From contig NC_014122.1 in assembly GCF_000092305.1 (NCBI RefSeq), forward strand, positions 496,001 through 560,000: DNA of 64,000 nt, written 5' to 3'. Under the pieces are notes generated by a model, which worked only from the letters and a program-made list of their open reading frames with translations, was not told the origin of the DNA and did no database searches. A program made the position numbers and the translations under genes. Of this stretch, positions 15,792 to 24,796 are shown in pieces. Each line of letters starts with the position of its first letter. Position 1 is the stretch's first letter. Source of the stretch: Methanocaldococcus infernus ME (GTDB lineage Archaea > AGJL01 > Methanococci > Methanococcales > Methanocaldococcaceae).

Positions 15792-16862
15792 CTATATAAG
15801 CTCCAATGCTTTATCTAAAACCTCATCTCTTCTCTCCTTAAGCTCTTTAAGGAATTCTACAACTTTATTATAGGCTATCTTTTTACACTTACCACAGGTT
15901 AGCTCTCCTCTCTTACAGCTTTCATAAATCTCCTTAAGTTCTTTATCATCTAAGATTAGGTGGTAGAGGAAGAGCTCATAGATAACACACTCCTCTGGAA
16001 TTCCACCATATTTCTTATGTTCCTCTAAGGTTTCCCTACCTCCAGTTTTAGCCCTAAAGATTTTTTTCTTAACTACTTCAGGAGAATCTGTTAAAAATAT
16101 AGCTGTTTCTGGCTTTGATGAGCTCATCTTTCCTCCTAAGAGCCCTCTCATAAATCTATGGTAGGTGGAGGATGGAGGAGTTATTTTAACTCTCTTAGCT
16201 ATATCTCTTGTTAACCTTATATGAGGATCTTGATCTATTCCCACAGGCACAACAACAGGAAGAGGGGAGGGTTCAAGATTCTCATCAAACTCTGGGTTTA
16301 AGATGTCAGAGACTTGAACAATTGGAGCAAAGACATGGCCAATATTGGTTTCTCCAGTGAAGCCATAAATGGCTTTCATCTCATTGAAGTTTGTTCTCTT
16401 AGCCAACCTTAGGGAAAGGTCTTTAACCTTCTCATTCTTTGATTGTAAATATATCTTAACCTTCTCAGGATCTAAGCCAAGGGCTAAATAATTAATAATA
16501 TATTCATTCAAAGCTATCTCCTTAGCCTTCTCAAAGCTTATATTTCTTGCCCAATAGGCTTCCAAGTCTGCTATTGGAATGTAAATTTTATCTGTAAACT
16601 CTTGGTAGAATTTTAAGATATCAACAACCATCTTATGCCCAAAATGCATCTTTCCAGAGGGCATCATTCCACTGACAACAGCAAAGTTATCATTCTTTTT
16701 TATAGCTTCTAAGATTCTCTCAAAGTCTCTATGTCCAAAAATAATCTTTCTTCTAAATAGATGGAAGTCATTGAACTCATTAAAGTTAAATTCCTTAATC
16801 CCAAACTTTTCCATAGTTTCTTTATAATCTATAGATTCTGGAGTTTCCCAGGGTGTTAGCAA
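15792..16862 (-). CDS. trpS: Tryptophanyl-tRNA synthetase
   Basis: A 356-residue class I synthetase. The HIGH-like motif is PSGKMHFGHK (about 67-76) and the KMSKS motif is GGKMSSSKPETAIF (about 246-259), in the archaeal/eukaryotic TrpRS arrangement. It charges tRNA-Trp. The C-terminus contains CGKCKKIAYNKV. It overlaps the upstream pyrK gene by 7 nt, so pyrK-trpS are cotranscribed. Confidence 0.95.
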   Translation of the reverse strand: MLTPWETPESIDYKETMEKFGIKEFNFNEFNDFHLFRRKIIFGHRDFERILEAIKKNDNFAVVSGMMPSGKMHFGHKMVVDILKFYQEFTDKIYIPIADLEAYWARNISFEKAKEIALNEYIINYLALGLDPEKVKIYLQSKNEKVKDLSLRLAKRTNFNEMKAIYGFTGETNIGHVFAPIVQVSDILNPEFDENLEPSPLPVVVPVGIDQDPHIRLTRDIAKRVKITPPSSTYHRFMRGLLGGKMSSSKPETAIFLTDSPEVVKKKIFRAKTGGRETLEEHKKYGGIPEECVIYELFLYHLILDDKELKEIYESCKRGELTCGKCKKIAYNKVVEFLKELKERRDEVLDKALELI

Positions 16863-17608
16863 AGTCTCACCTTTCTACCACATTCATCTCTCTTATACTT
16901 TCCAAACTCTTTAATATACTTCAGCTGAAAGCTGTTAAATACAGGGCCATCTCTACAGACACATAAGCCTTGGTCATCAACACAGCACTGACCGCAGATT
17001 CCTATGCCACACTTCATATATCTCTCCATAGAAACCTGAACTGGAATAGGAGAGAGCTCTAAAACCTTTTTCATCATAATTTCAGGGCCACAAGTAATAA
17101 TAAGATCATAGCTCTCTAACTTTAGCTCTCTTAACTTCTCTGTTGTATATCCCTTAAAGCCACAGCTTCCATCATCAGTACATAGAATTAATTCATTTGA
17201 ATATTTTTCAAACTCTTCCACAAATAATAGCTCTTCCTTACACCTTGCTCCTAAGATTGTTGTTACCTCAGCCTTCTTAGAGAATTCTTTTACAGCTGGC
17301 AGTATAGGAGCTGAGCCAACACCTCCAGCTATAGCTAAAACTCTATCTCCATAGGGTTTAAAGTAAGAGCCATATGGTCCTCTAACCCCTAAGATGTCTC
17401 CTTCTTTAAGCTCATGCATCTTCTTAGTAAACTCTCCAACCTTGGCTATGGCAAATTTATCTTCATCTAAAAAGCTGAATGGTTTTTCATCAACTCCAGG
17501 AAGCCAGAGCATTGCAAACTGTCCAGGCTTGAACTTAATTTTTTTATTTATGACTATAGTTTTAACTGTTGAACTCTCTTCAATAACTTCTTTAACTTTC
17601 ACTATCAT
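16856..17608 (-). CDS. pyrK: Dihydroorotate dehydrogenase B electron-transfer subunit
   Basis: A 250-residue iron-sulfur flavoprotein. It has a ferredoxin-NADP reductase-like FAD domain (KFKPGQFAMLWLPG, KPFSF), an NAD-binding domain (AIAGGVGSAPILPA, ITCGPEIMM) and a C-terminal 2Fe-2S cysteine cluster, MKCGIGICGQCCVDDQGLCVC. PyrK passes electrons from dihydroorotate oxidation by PyrD to NAD+ in pyrimidine synthesis. The start at 17608 is preferred because GAGTGAAG lies directly upstream; it overlaps the trmI 3' end by 17 nt. pyrD is not in the window. Confidence 0.88.
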   Translation of the reverse strand: MIVKVKEVIEESSTVKTIVINKKIKFKPGQFAMLWLPGVDEKPFSFLDEDKFAIAKVGEFTKKMHELKEGDILGVRGPYGSYFKPYGDRVLAIAGGVGSAPILPAVKEFSKKAEVTTILGARCKEELLFVEEFEKYSNELILCTDDGSCGFKGYTTEKLRELKLESYDLIITCGPEIMMKKVLELSPIPVQVSMERYMKCGIGICGQCCVDDQGLCVCRDGPVFNSFQLKYIKEFGKYKRDECGRKVRLC

Positions 17609-18431
17609 CTTCACTCTCCTCAGGTGGAACTCTGGCAAAGGTTATATAACCTGTATGCCCTATCATCCTTGTTGAGGGTCTAACTCCTTTCTCAGAGATC
17701 TCTATAACTCTCTCTAACAACTCATAAGTCTCTATATCCCAAAATCCTTCCTCTTTTAACTTCTCAACTACCTTCTTAGTTTGCTCAATATATGGAAGAT
17801 AAGTAATAATTCTTCCTCTCTTCTTGTTCAAAACCTTCTTTGCATTCTCAATAACATTCCAAGGGTCTGGCATATCTAAGACAATAACATCTACATCTTT
17901 CTCATCTATCTTCTCTCTAACATCTCCTAACTTAAGGGTTACATTAAATAAGCCATCCTCAACTTCAACATCATCATCAAACTCTTCATCTAAACCAACA
18001 ATCTTATCACCTTTTTTAATAGCTCCAACCATTAATAAGTTTCTCCTTGCAACCTTTAGAGATTCTACTCTTATATCATAACCTATAACCCTTCCACTCT
18101 TACCAACAGCATTGGAGAGATACATGGTTAAAGCTCCTGATCCTACTCCAGCTTCAACTACTGTTTCTCCCTCTCTAATGCCCCCTCTTGCTAAGATAAA
18201 GCCTATGTCCTTTGGTAGTAAAGTGGTTACATTCCTCTTCATCCTCTTTAAAAAATCATACATTGTTGGCTCAACTAAGTAAAATTTATAGCCCTTATGG
18301 GAGTAGTAAGTTTTTCCCACTTCTTCAAGCTCAACAACTCCCAAGTCTGTACCAAACTTTTTAACATCCTTCTTTAAAAGATACTTCTTTCCTCTCTCAT
18401 CAACTAACAACTTTGGATACATATCCATCAT
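17592..18431 (-). CDS. trmI: tRNA (adenine-N1)-methyltransferase TrmI
   Basis: A 279-residue SAM methyltransferase with the archaeal TrmI layout: an N-terminal small domain, motif I ETVVEAGVGSGALTMYLSNAVG (about 103-124), and DVDVIVLDMPDPWNVIENAK (about 179-198) as the catalytic region. TrmI makes m1A at tRNA positions 57/58. No Shine-Dalgarno site precedes the start; the sequence AATTTATAG centred about 27 nt upstream looks like a TATA box, which suggests a leaderless mRNA. First of a probable trmI-pyrK-trpS operon. The tail is acidic (EESEDDSES). Confidence 0.88.
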   Translation of the reverse strand: MMDMYPKLLVDERGKKYLLKKDVKKFGTDLGVVELEEVGKTYYSHKGYKFYLVEPTMYDFLKRMKRNVTTLLPKDIGFILARGGIREGETVVEAGVGSGALTMYLSNAVGKSGRVIGYDIRVESLKVARRNLLMVGAIKKGDKIVGLDEEFDDDVEVEDGLFNVTLKLGDVREKIDEKDVDVIVLDMPDPWNVIENAKKVLNKKRGRIITYLPYIEQTKKVVEKLKEEGFWDIETYELLERVIEISEKGVRPSTRMIGHTGYITFARVPPEESEDDSES

Positions 18432-18496
18432 CTTAAAATTTATATAATGCCACTCTATAAATTATTATTCAAATTAAAAAGTTTTTAGGTGAGAAC

Positions 18497-19657
18497 TTGG
18501 AAAATGAGAAGATAACAGTAAGTGTTATTAAGGCAGATGTTGGTGGATTGTGTGGGCATACCTTAGCTCCTGAAGATCTCTTAGAGGCTTGTGAAGGAGT
18601 TTTAGAAGAGGCTGTTGATGAGATAATAATTGATTATTATGTAACAAGATGTGGAGATGACATAGACTTAATCATGACCCACAAGCTTGGCTGTGATAAT
18701 GAAAAGGTTCATGGCTTAGCCTGGAAAGCCTTTGAAGAGGCTACTAAGGTGGCTAAAGAGCTAAAACTCTATGGAGCTGGGCAAGATCTGTTAGCTGACA
18801 GCTTCTCAGGAAATGTTAGAGGTTTGGGTCCAGGATGTGCTGAAATGGAATTTGTTGAAAGGAAGAGTGAGCCAATAGTTGTCTTCTGTTGTGATAAAAC
18901 TGACCCAACAGCATTTAACCTACCCCTATTTAAGATGTTTGCTGATCCATTTAACACTGCTGGTTTAGTCTTTGACCCATCTATGATCTCTGGTTTTAGA
19001 TTTGAGGTTCATGATGTAATAGGGCATAAGAAAGTTTACTTGGACACTCCTGAAGAGATGTACATGCTCTTAGCTTTAATAGGAGACTATGAGAGATATG
19101 CAATTAAGAGAGTTTATAGAAGAAAGGATAATGAGATAGCTGCAGTTGTCAGTACTGAGAAGATCAACTACATAGCTGGAGAATATGTTGGAAAAGATGA
19201 CCCTGTTGCTATTGTAAGAGCTCAGTCTGGATTCCCAGCAGTTGGAGAAGTCTTAGAGCCATTTGCCAATCCTCACTTTGTCCCTGGATGGATGAGAGGA
19301 AGCCACTGGGGGCCATTGATGCCAGTTTCAGAAGAGGATGCTAAGCCTACAAGATTTGATGGACCACCAAGAATTATGGCTTTAGGTTTCCAATTATGTG
19401 ATGGAATGTTGGTAGGACCAAATGACTTATTTGAAGATAAAGGATTTGATAGAGCAAGAGAGAAAGCCTTAGAGATGGCTGACATTATAAGAAGAATGGG
19501 TCCATTCCAGCCTCATAGATTACCAGCTACAATGATGGAATATACAACAGTACCTAAGGTTTTAAAGGCTCTTGAAGATAGATTTATTCCATTGGAAGGT
19601 TTAGAGTTAGTGGAGGAGGGAGGAGTTAAGAGAAAGGATAGGGGAGATGTTGAATAA
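18497..19657 (+). CDS. fbp: Fructose-1,6-bisphosphate aldolase/phosphatase (FBPase class V)
   Basis: A 386-residue protein opening MENEKITVSVIKADVGGLCG, the bifunctional archaeal gluconeogenic enzyme that condenses triose phosphates and dephosphorylates the product. The conserved metal/substrate residues appear in HTLAPEDLLE, GAGQDLLADSFSGNVRGLGP and CDKTDPTAFNLPLFKMFADP. The start is a TTG at 18497, four bases after AGGTGA; no ATG or GTG lies in frame before residue 56, inside the conserved domain. Methanogens rely on this enzyme for autotrophic sugar synthesis. Confidence 0.93.
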   Translation: MENEKITVSVIKADVGGLCGHTLAPEDLLEACEGVLEEAVDEIIIDYYVTRCGDDIDLIMTHKLGCDNEKVHGLAWKAFEEATKVAKELKLYGAGQDLLADSFSGNVRGLGPGCAEMEFVERKSEPIVVFCCDKTDPTAFNLPLFKMFADPFNTAGLVFDPSMISGFRFEVHDVIGHKKVYLDTPEEMYMLLALIGDYERYAIKRVYRRKDNEIAAVVSTEKINYIAGEYVGKDDPVAIVRAQSGFPAVGEVLEPFANPHFVPGWMRGSHWGPLMPVSEEDAKPTRFDGPPRIMALGFQLCDGMLVGPNDLFEDKGFDRAREKALEMADIIRRMGPFQPHRLPATMMEYTTVPKVLKALEDRFIPLEGLELVEEGGVKRKDRGDVE

Positions 19658-19691
19658 CTCTTTTTAAAATTTTTTTTAAGGGTGGGATTTG

Positions 19692-19985
19692 GTGAGTAGG
19701 ATAAGAAGAATGGTTTTAGATATCTTAAAACCCCATGAGCCAAAAATAACTGAGATGGCTTTGAGGATAACAAAGATTGAGGGAGTTGATGGGGTTAATA
19801 TAACTGTCTATGAGATTGACAAGGAAACAGAGAATGTTAAAATAACAATAGAGGGCTCTGACTTAGACTTTGATAAAATTCAAGAGGTTATAGAGGAGTT
19901 AGGAGGAACTATTCATAGTATAGATGAGGTTGTTGCTGGGAAAAGAATAATAGAGGAGGTTAAGACTCCTCAGGATAGACATTAA
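19692..19985 (+). CDS. DUF211 family protein
   Basis: A 97-residue protein matching the archaeal DUF211 family: [20 protein letters not shown] at the start, then [25 protein letters not shown] and a C-terminal helix. It is a ferredoxin-like fold with no known activity. The start is taken as the GTG at 19692, which keeps the RRxVLDxLKPHEP N-terminus and lies after AAGGGTGGGA; a TTG one codon earlier and an ATG at residue 7 are alternatives. It follows fbp by about 34 nt and may be cotranscribed. Confidence 0.78.
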   Translation: MSRIRRMVLDILKPHEPKITEMALRITKIEGVDGVNITVYEIDKETENVKITIEGSDLDFDKIQEVIEELGGTIHSIDEVVAGKRIIEEVKTPQDRH

Positions 19986-20003
19986 ATTCTTTAAGGCAAA
20001 AAT

Positions 20004-20212
20004 ATGGGGAAAGTAGCAATCATACATAATAAAGAAATGGAAACTTTATATATATGGTAGAAAGAATTTATCTGTGAGGAAGTTGGTGAAGGAATAATAT
20101 TAAAAAAAGATAAGAGTGGGGAGTAATAGGAATTGAAATTCTTTACTTTACAAAGGAAGATATTCCATTTGAGTTCTTGAATATTTCAAATGTTATTAAA
20201 GAGGAGATCTAA
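20004..20212 (+). pseudogene. DUF2283 family remnant (nonsense and frameshift)
   Basis: The reading starts MGKVAIIHNKEMETLYIW and then meets TAG; past it come KEFICEEVGEGIILKKDKSG and, after a frameshift near 20127, VIGIEILYFTKEDIPFEFLN. The blocks ETLYI, EEVGEGIIL and GIEIL are the family signature of DUF2283, small proteins often found near toxin-antitoxin genes. At least two lesions are present, so this is a decayed gene. Its end overlaps the cfbD stop by 4 nt. Confidence 0.65.
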
Positions 20213-21234
20213 CCTATAAAAAGCTCTAAACTCTCTCCAAATCTTGATCTAACTATATCTCTCTTACCTAAAACCTTTGCATGGGCATCAAGCTCTATGA
20301 CAGCGTAGTCATAAAGCTCTTTTATTGGATAATAGGTTCTTGGACCATCACTAATAGCTATTTTTATAACATCTTTACCCAACTCCTCAACTGGAAGAGC
20401 ATGGGGAACTCCAGAGACAACTATTACATCAACATCTAACTCTTTTAAAATTTTAACAGCCTTCTCTCCAGCTATGGGATACTCATCTAAAGAGCCAGTT
20501 ATATAGTCAGGCTTGAATCTCTTAAGTATATTTTTAGCATCTTCCCTTATCTTCTTTAACCCTCTCTCAGTTGATAAGTTGGCTATATTGACACAATCAA
20601 AATATTTATTTAAAACTATCAATGGGTGAGTAAATAAATAAGCTGTCTCTTTTTTGGCATTCAATACACAAGCTATTTTTTTAGCATCCCTTAGCACTTC
20701 CAAAGCTTCCTTTAAATCATCATCATAGCTTGGCTTTATATACTCTCTCTTAGCCATCCCTCTCTTCTTCTCCACTTCAGTAGCCTTCTTTAGTAAAAAC
20801 TTTTGCCTCTCAAATTCTTCCTCATCTATTAAGCCAAGCTTTAAAGCTGATTCCATAACCTTTATAGCTCCTATAGTGTTGTCACCTAAACCACTATGGA
20901 CTTCAACAGGAACTATAGTAGTGTTCCTATAATTTACATAGTCCCATAAATTCTCTCCTATAATCATACTTGCACAAGTTCCAACCAGGCCAATAAATTT
21001 ATAACCTTTGTCAATAACATAATCTAAAGTTCTCTCTAAGTTCTCTTTACCTCCAAAGATTATAGAATCTTCATTAAGGCTTGTTGTAAAAACCCTTACA
21101 TTATCCATCTCTAAGAGCCTTGCTGTTCTAAAACAACAGCCAGAGGGGCCATGTAGGATAATGGCTTCAACTCCCAAATCTCTCAGCTGATACATAGCTG
21201 CAGCTATTGGTGAAGGTCTTGGATGGAAAAACAT
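20209..21234 (-). CDS. cfbD: Ni-sirohydrochlorin a,c-diamide reductive cyclase, catalytic subunit CfbD
   Basis: A 341-residue NifD-like protein (the former methanogenesis marker 13/NflD). Diagnostic parts are the N-terminal HPRPSPIAAAMYQLRDLGVE, the cluster-ligand region ILHGPSGCCFRTARLLE, and GLVGTCASMIIGENLW. CfbD, with the NifH-like CfbC, reduces and cyclises Ni-sirohydrochlorin diamide during coenzyme F430 synthesis, the cofactor of methyl-CoM reductase. It ties the organism to methanogenesis. cfbC is not in the window. The divergent flavoprotein gene starts only 37 nt away. Confidence 0.85.
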   Translation of the reverse strand: MFFHPRPSPIAAAMYQLRDLGVEAIILHGPSGCCFRTARLLEMDNVRVFTTSLNEDSIIFGGKENLERTLDYVIDKGYKFIGLVGTCASMIIGENLWDYVNYRNTTIVPVEVHSGLGDNTIGAIKVMESALKLGLIDEEEFERQKFLLKKATEVEKKRGMAKREYIKPSYDDDLKEALEVLRDAKKIACVLNAKKETAYLFTHPLIVLNKYFDCVNIANLSTERGLKKIREDAKNILKRFKPDYITGSLDEYPIAGEKAVKILKELDVDVIVVSGVPHALPVEELGKDVIKIAISDGPRTYYPIKELYDYAVIELDAHAKVLGKRDIVRSRFGESLELFIG

Positions 21235-21271
21235 GGGCTTAACACCTTAAAAACTTTTTGAGGTTCTAACT

Positions 21272-22408
21272 ATGGATGTTGTTATCATTGGTGGAGGAGT
21301 TGCTGGATGTATAACTGGGGAAAACATTGATGGAGAGGTTTTAATTGTTGAGGAGCATCCTGTTATAGGGGTTCCCTTACAATGTGCTGGGATCATTAGT
21401 GTCAATGCTTCTAAGGAGTTGGGGTTTCCCAAGGGGTTGGTTAATGACATTAGAGGGGCATACATATACTCTAAGAGCAATGTCATTAAAATAGGTGATG
21501 ATAGGGTTAGAGCCCATGTCTATGAAAGGAAAATTATGGATAAAGATATTGCCAAAAGAGCAGCTAAGAAGTGTAACTTTCTATTAAAAAGTTTTGCTGA
21601 CATCTCTGATAATAAAGTAGTTATCAACAGATTAGGAGAGATTATAGAGGTTAAACCTAAGGTTATTGTCAATGCTGAGGGTGTTAGGGGCTATATAGGG
21701 AAAAAATTAGGATTAATAAAGAGAAGGGAGATATTATCAGCAGTTCAGTTGGAAATGGTTAATGTAGATATAGATGATGACTTTGTTCACATCTTCTTAG
21801 ATAAGAGATACTCAGAGAGCTTCTTCACCTGGATTATTCCAATGGGAAAGGATAGAGTTAGAGTTGGTCTATTGGATAAGAGAGATGCTTATAAAAAGCT
21901 GATGAAGTTTATAAATGAGAATGAGATAGCTAACGAGCTATTAAAAAAAGCCACTCCTGTAGAGTTCTCCTCTGGAGCCTTGCCAATTGGCTACTTAGAG
22001 AGAACAGTTAAAGACAATATCTTAATGGTTGGAGATTCTGCCTGTCAAGTAAAACCCTTAAGTGGTGGAGGTCTTTACTACTCAGCCATCTGTGGAAAGA
22101 TTGCTGGGGATGTTATAACTAAATATTTAAATGGAGAGATTAATAACTTAGATATTTATGACAAGCTATGGAAGGAGAAGATTGGAGAGGAAATAAAAAG
22201 ATCTCTCTTACTTAGAAGGCTATTTTTAAAGTTGAGTAATGAAACCCTTGATAAGATAATTTACAAGCTCTCAAAAAGAGAAGATTTAATTGATTACATA
22301 AATAAATATGGAGATATGGATAGACAGGGAGAGTTAGGATTAAAGATTTTAAAGCTTCTTGACCTCAACTTAGGCTTCAACATAATAAAGGACTTTTTAA
22401 GGTTTTAG
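21272..22408 (+). CDS. Geranylgeranyl reductase-family flavoprotein
   Basis: A 378-residue FAD-dependent oxidoreductase. The N-terminal dinucleotide fold is MDVVIIGGGVAGCITGENID. VNAEGVRGYIGKKLGL and the second FAD motif MVGDSACQVKPLSGGGLYYS (about 253-272) match the geranylgeranyl reductase group, which saturates isoprenoid chains of archaeal lipids. IGVPLQCAGIIS is also typical of this family. Methanogens carry several paralogues with differing substrates, so the exact reaction is uncertain. Only 1 nt separates it from the helicase gene. Confidence 0.78.
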   Translation: MDVVIIGGGVAGCITGENIDGEVLIVEEHPVIGVPLQCAGIISVNASKELGFPKGLVNDIRGAYIYSKSNVIKIGDDRVRAHVYERKIMDKDIAKRAAKKCNFLLKSFADISDNKVVINRLGEIIEVKPKVIVNAEGVRGYIGKKLGLIKRREILSAVQLEMVNVDIDDDFVHIFLDKRYSESFFTWIIPMGKDRVRVGLLDKRDAYKKLMKFINENEIANELLKKATPVEFSSGALPIGYLERTVKDNILMVGDSACQVKPLSGGGLYYSAICGKIAGDVITKYLNGEINNLDIYDKLWKEKIGEEIKRSLLLRRLFLKLSNETLDKIIYKLSKREDLIDYINKYGDMDRQGELGLKILKLLDLNLGFNIIKDFLRF

Positions 22409-22409
22409 C

Positions 22410-24302
22410 ATGAACTTTTTAGAGTTTGTTAGCAAAAAATTTCCATACTCAACTATAAGGGAGCCACAGAAGAAGATGATGCTTAGTATTTACAACTCTA
22501 TAATTAATAGAAAGCATCTGATAGTTGAAGCTCCTACAGGGGTAGGAAAGACCTTAGCCTACTTACTCCCAGCTATATACTTTGCTGAGCAGGGAAAGAG
22601 AATTTTAATTCTAACTGAAACCATAGACCAGCAGAAGAGAATCTTTGATGAGTTGAATAGACTAAATCATAATTTAAAGGTTTCCTATTTAATGGGAATT
22701 AGGAATTATACATGTAAAACTCTGAATAGGAAAGCTAATAGGATATTTTGCAAAATAAACTATAGATGTAGATATAGACCAAATAAAAAACCTATCTGCT
22801 TCTGTGGGATGAGAAAAATTAAGGTTGGCTCTCTTTATTACTGTCCTCTGTGTGTCTGTGAATATAAAAAATGTAAGTTGGAGAGCTTAGTTTCTAATAT
22901 AGTGGTTATGAATAACACTATGTTCTTCTACTCAAAAGAGGACTGTAGAGACTTTGACATTATCATAGTTGATGAAGCCCACAAGTTAGAGGATAGTATT
23001 AGAAGAGCCTTAACAATTGAGATAAATCCTGACACTTTGATAGAGAGATTAAAGTATATGGCCTTTCATTACTCTCCAAGTGTTTTAAGGAAGAGGATGA
23101 CACATGATAATGTCTTTGATTTGTTAAAGAATTACTTAGATGGAGTAGATATAGATCTTTACAGAAGAGCTTTAATCTATGATGATGGAGAGCTTGACTC
23201 TTTTTACAACCTTACTAAATCAATTCTATCCTCTATTTTAAATGCATACTATAAACTAATAAAACTTAAAGAGAAAATTTTAGAGTTTGAGGAGAATGAA
23301 GAAATTAAAGAGGAGATAAAGTTTGATTTAGATTTTAAAGACATATGCTTAGTTGAGCTAAACTTTATAAATAAAGTTAAGAGCTCAGATCTTCTTTTTA
23401 ATGAGTTCTTTGAGAATATTAGTAAATTAAGATTAAGTGATAACTATGTCCTTTATAGATCTGGGAACTCTTTAATTTATGAGCCTGTCTTTGTAAATAA
23501 CTATTTAAAAACTTTGTATGGGAATGCTGTTGTTATCCACTGCTCTGCAACTATAGGAAGTTTTAAAAGCCATGCTCATAGAACAGGGTTGGAAGATGCT
23601 AACTTTTTAAGGTTGGAAAGTCCATTTCCAATGGATAGGAGAGAGATAATAGCTTTAAAAGATGGAGCCAATATGAAGTATGAGGTAAAGGATAGAGAGA
23701 AGGCAAATGAAATTATTTTAAAGATGTTGGAAGCTATAAATGACAATACTTTAATCCTCTTTAAGAGCTTTGAAGATCTTGAAAACTTCTATAACTATTT
23801 AAAATTAAGGATTGATAAGTTAAATCTAAGAAATAAAAAGATTCATGTTTATGAGAGAGGGATGAGTGGAGAAGAGGCTAAAGAGCTACAGGAGAGGTTT
23901 AAAAAAGAAGGGGGAATTTTGTTAGCAACAGGTAGATTTTCTGAAGGTGTCGATTTCCCAGGGGAAACATTGGTTGGGGTTATTATAGACTCTCTTCCCT
24001 TCCCAGTTCCAACCCCTTTACTAAAAAAAGAGAGAGAAATATTAATGAAAAGAGTAGGTAGTTGGGAAGCATTTCTATTAACTTCCTTTGACAGGATGGC
24101 TAAAACTCTTGTCCAGATGATAGGAAGGCTAATTAGAACAGAAAAGGATTATGGGGTTGTTGTTATCCAAGATAAAAGGTTTTATGAGTGGGTTGGAGAC
24201 ACTTTAAGAAGAAGAGGCTATATTAGGGATTATAAGGTTATGAGTGTAGGTGAAGCTATAAACTATATTCCAAGATTTATAAAGAAGTATAAAAATACAT
24301 AA
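22410..24302 (+). CDS. XPD/Rad3-like superfamily 2 helicase with Fe-S domain
   Basis: A 630-residue helicase. Walker A is EAPTGVGKTLAYLLPA (about 40-55), the DEAH box VDEAHKLEDS (about 190), and motif VI QMIGRLIRTEKDYG (about 566). Between motifs Ia and II lie cysteines in RNYTCKTLNRKANRIFC and YYCPLCVCEYKKCK, consistent with the 4Fe-4S cluster of XPD, FancJ and DinG enzymes. It should unwind DNA 5'->3' in repair or replication. The cysteine-rich region is longer than in minimal XPD. It is tightly coupled to the flavoprotein gene, with no obvious functional link. Confidence 0.85.
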   Translation: MNFLEFVSKKFPYSTIREPQKKMMLSIYNSIINRKHLIVEAPTGVGKTLAYLLPAIYFAEQGKRILILTETIDQQKRIFDELNRLNHNLKVSYLMGIRNYTCKTLNRKANRIFCKINYRCRYRPNKKPICFCGMRKIKVGSLYYCPLCVCEYKKCKLESLVSNIVVMNNTMFFYSKEDCRDFDIIIVDEAHKLEDSIRRALTIEINPDTLIERLKYMAFHYSPSVLRKRMTHDNVFDLLKNYLDGVDIDLYRRALIYDDGELDSFYNLTKSILSSILNAYYKLIKLKEKILEFEENEEIKEEIKFDLDFKDICLVELNFINKVKSSDLLFNEFFENISKLRLSDNYVLYRSGNSLIYEPVFVNNYLKTLYGNAVVIHCSATIGSFKSHAHRTGLEDANFLRLESPFPMDRREIIALKDGANMKYEVKDREKANEIILKMLEAINDNTLILFKSFEDLENFYNYLKLRIDKLNLRNKKIHVYERGMSGEEAKELQERFKKEGGILLATGRFSEGVDFPGETLVGVIIDSLPFPVPTPLLKKEREILMKRVGSWEAFLLTSFDRMAKTLVQMIGRLIRTEKDYGVVVIQDKRFYEWVGDTLRRRGYIRDYKVMSVGEAINYIPRFIKKYKNT

Positions 24303-24317
24303 TTTTGGTGATTATCT

Positions 24318-24722
24318 ATGATGACTTATGAGCTTAAAATATATGGTAAGGTTCAGCATGTTGGTTTTAGAGATAGAATTGAGAATATTGGAAGAGGTTT
24401 AGGAATTAGTGGGATAGTGTATAATCATAAAGATGGAACTGTTAGAATATTGGCTAACTTTGATGATGAGGAGATTAAAGAGTTATTTAAGAGAAGTATC
24501 AAAGCCTTAGAGAAGAGGGATAAGTTAATTAAAATTGAGAAAATAGAGGAAAGAGAGTTAAATACTCCTGAAGGAATAAATAGAATATCCTCTGATGATC
24601 TAATTGAGCTAAATAAAAAATTAGATGAAGGAGTTAAATATATAAAACTAATTTTTGGAGAAATGGAAAAGATGAATGAGAAGTTAAATAAAATTATTGA
24701 ACTCTTGGATAAGAGACTTTAG
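24318..24722 (+). CDS. acyP: Acylphosphatase-domain protein with C-terminal helical extension
   Basis: A 134-residue protein. Residues 1-88 form an acylphosphatase domain with the catalytic Arg in [11 protein letters not shown] and the Asn in [13 protein letters not shown]. The remaining 45 residues ([19 protein letters not shown] and on) are a Lys/Glu-rich heptad-like helix, probably a coiled coil. Ordinary acylphosphatases are about 90 residues. The start follows GGTGATTATCT; two consecutive ATGs are possible. The native substrate is unknown. Confidence 0.8.
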   Translation: MMTYELKIYGKVQHVGFRDRIENIGRGLGISGIVYNHKDGTVRILANFDDEEIKELFKRSIKALEKRDKLIKIEKIEERELNTPEGINRISSDDLIELNKKLDEGVKYIKLIFGEMEKMNEKLNKIIELLDKRL

Positions 24723-24796
24723 CTAAATAGAAAGTTTTAAAATCTTAGTTGAAATATTATTAGTTAATTGTTTAAAAATTTTTTAGAGTGAGATTT

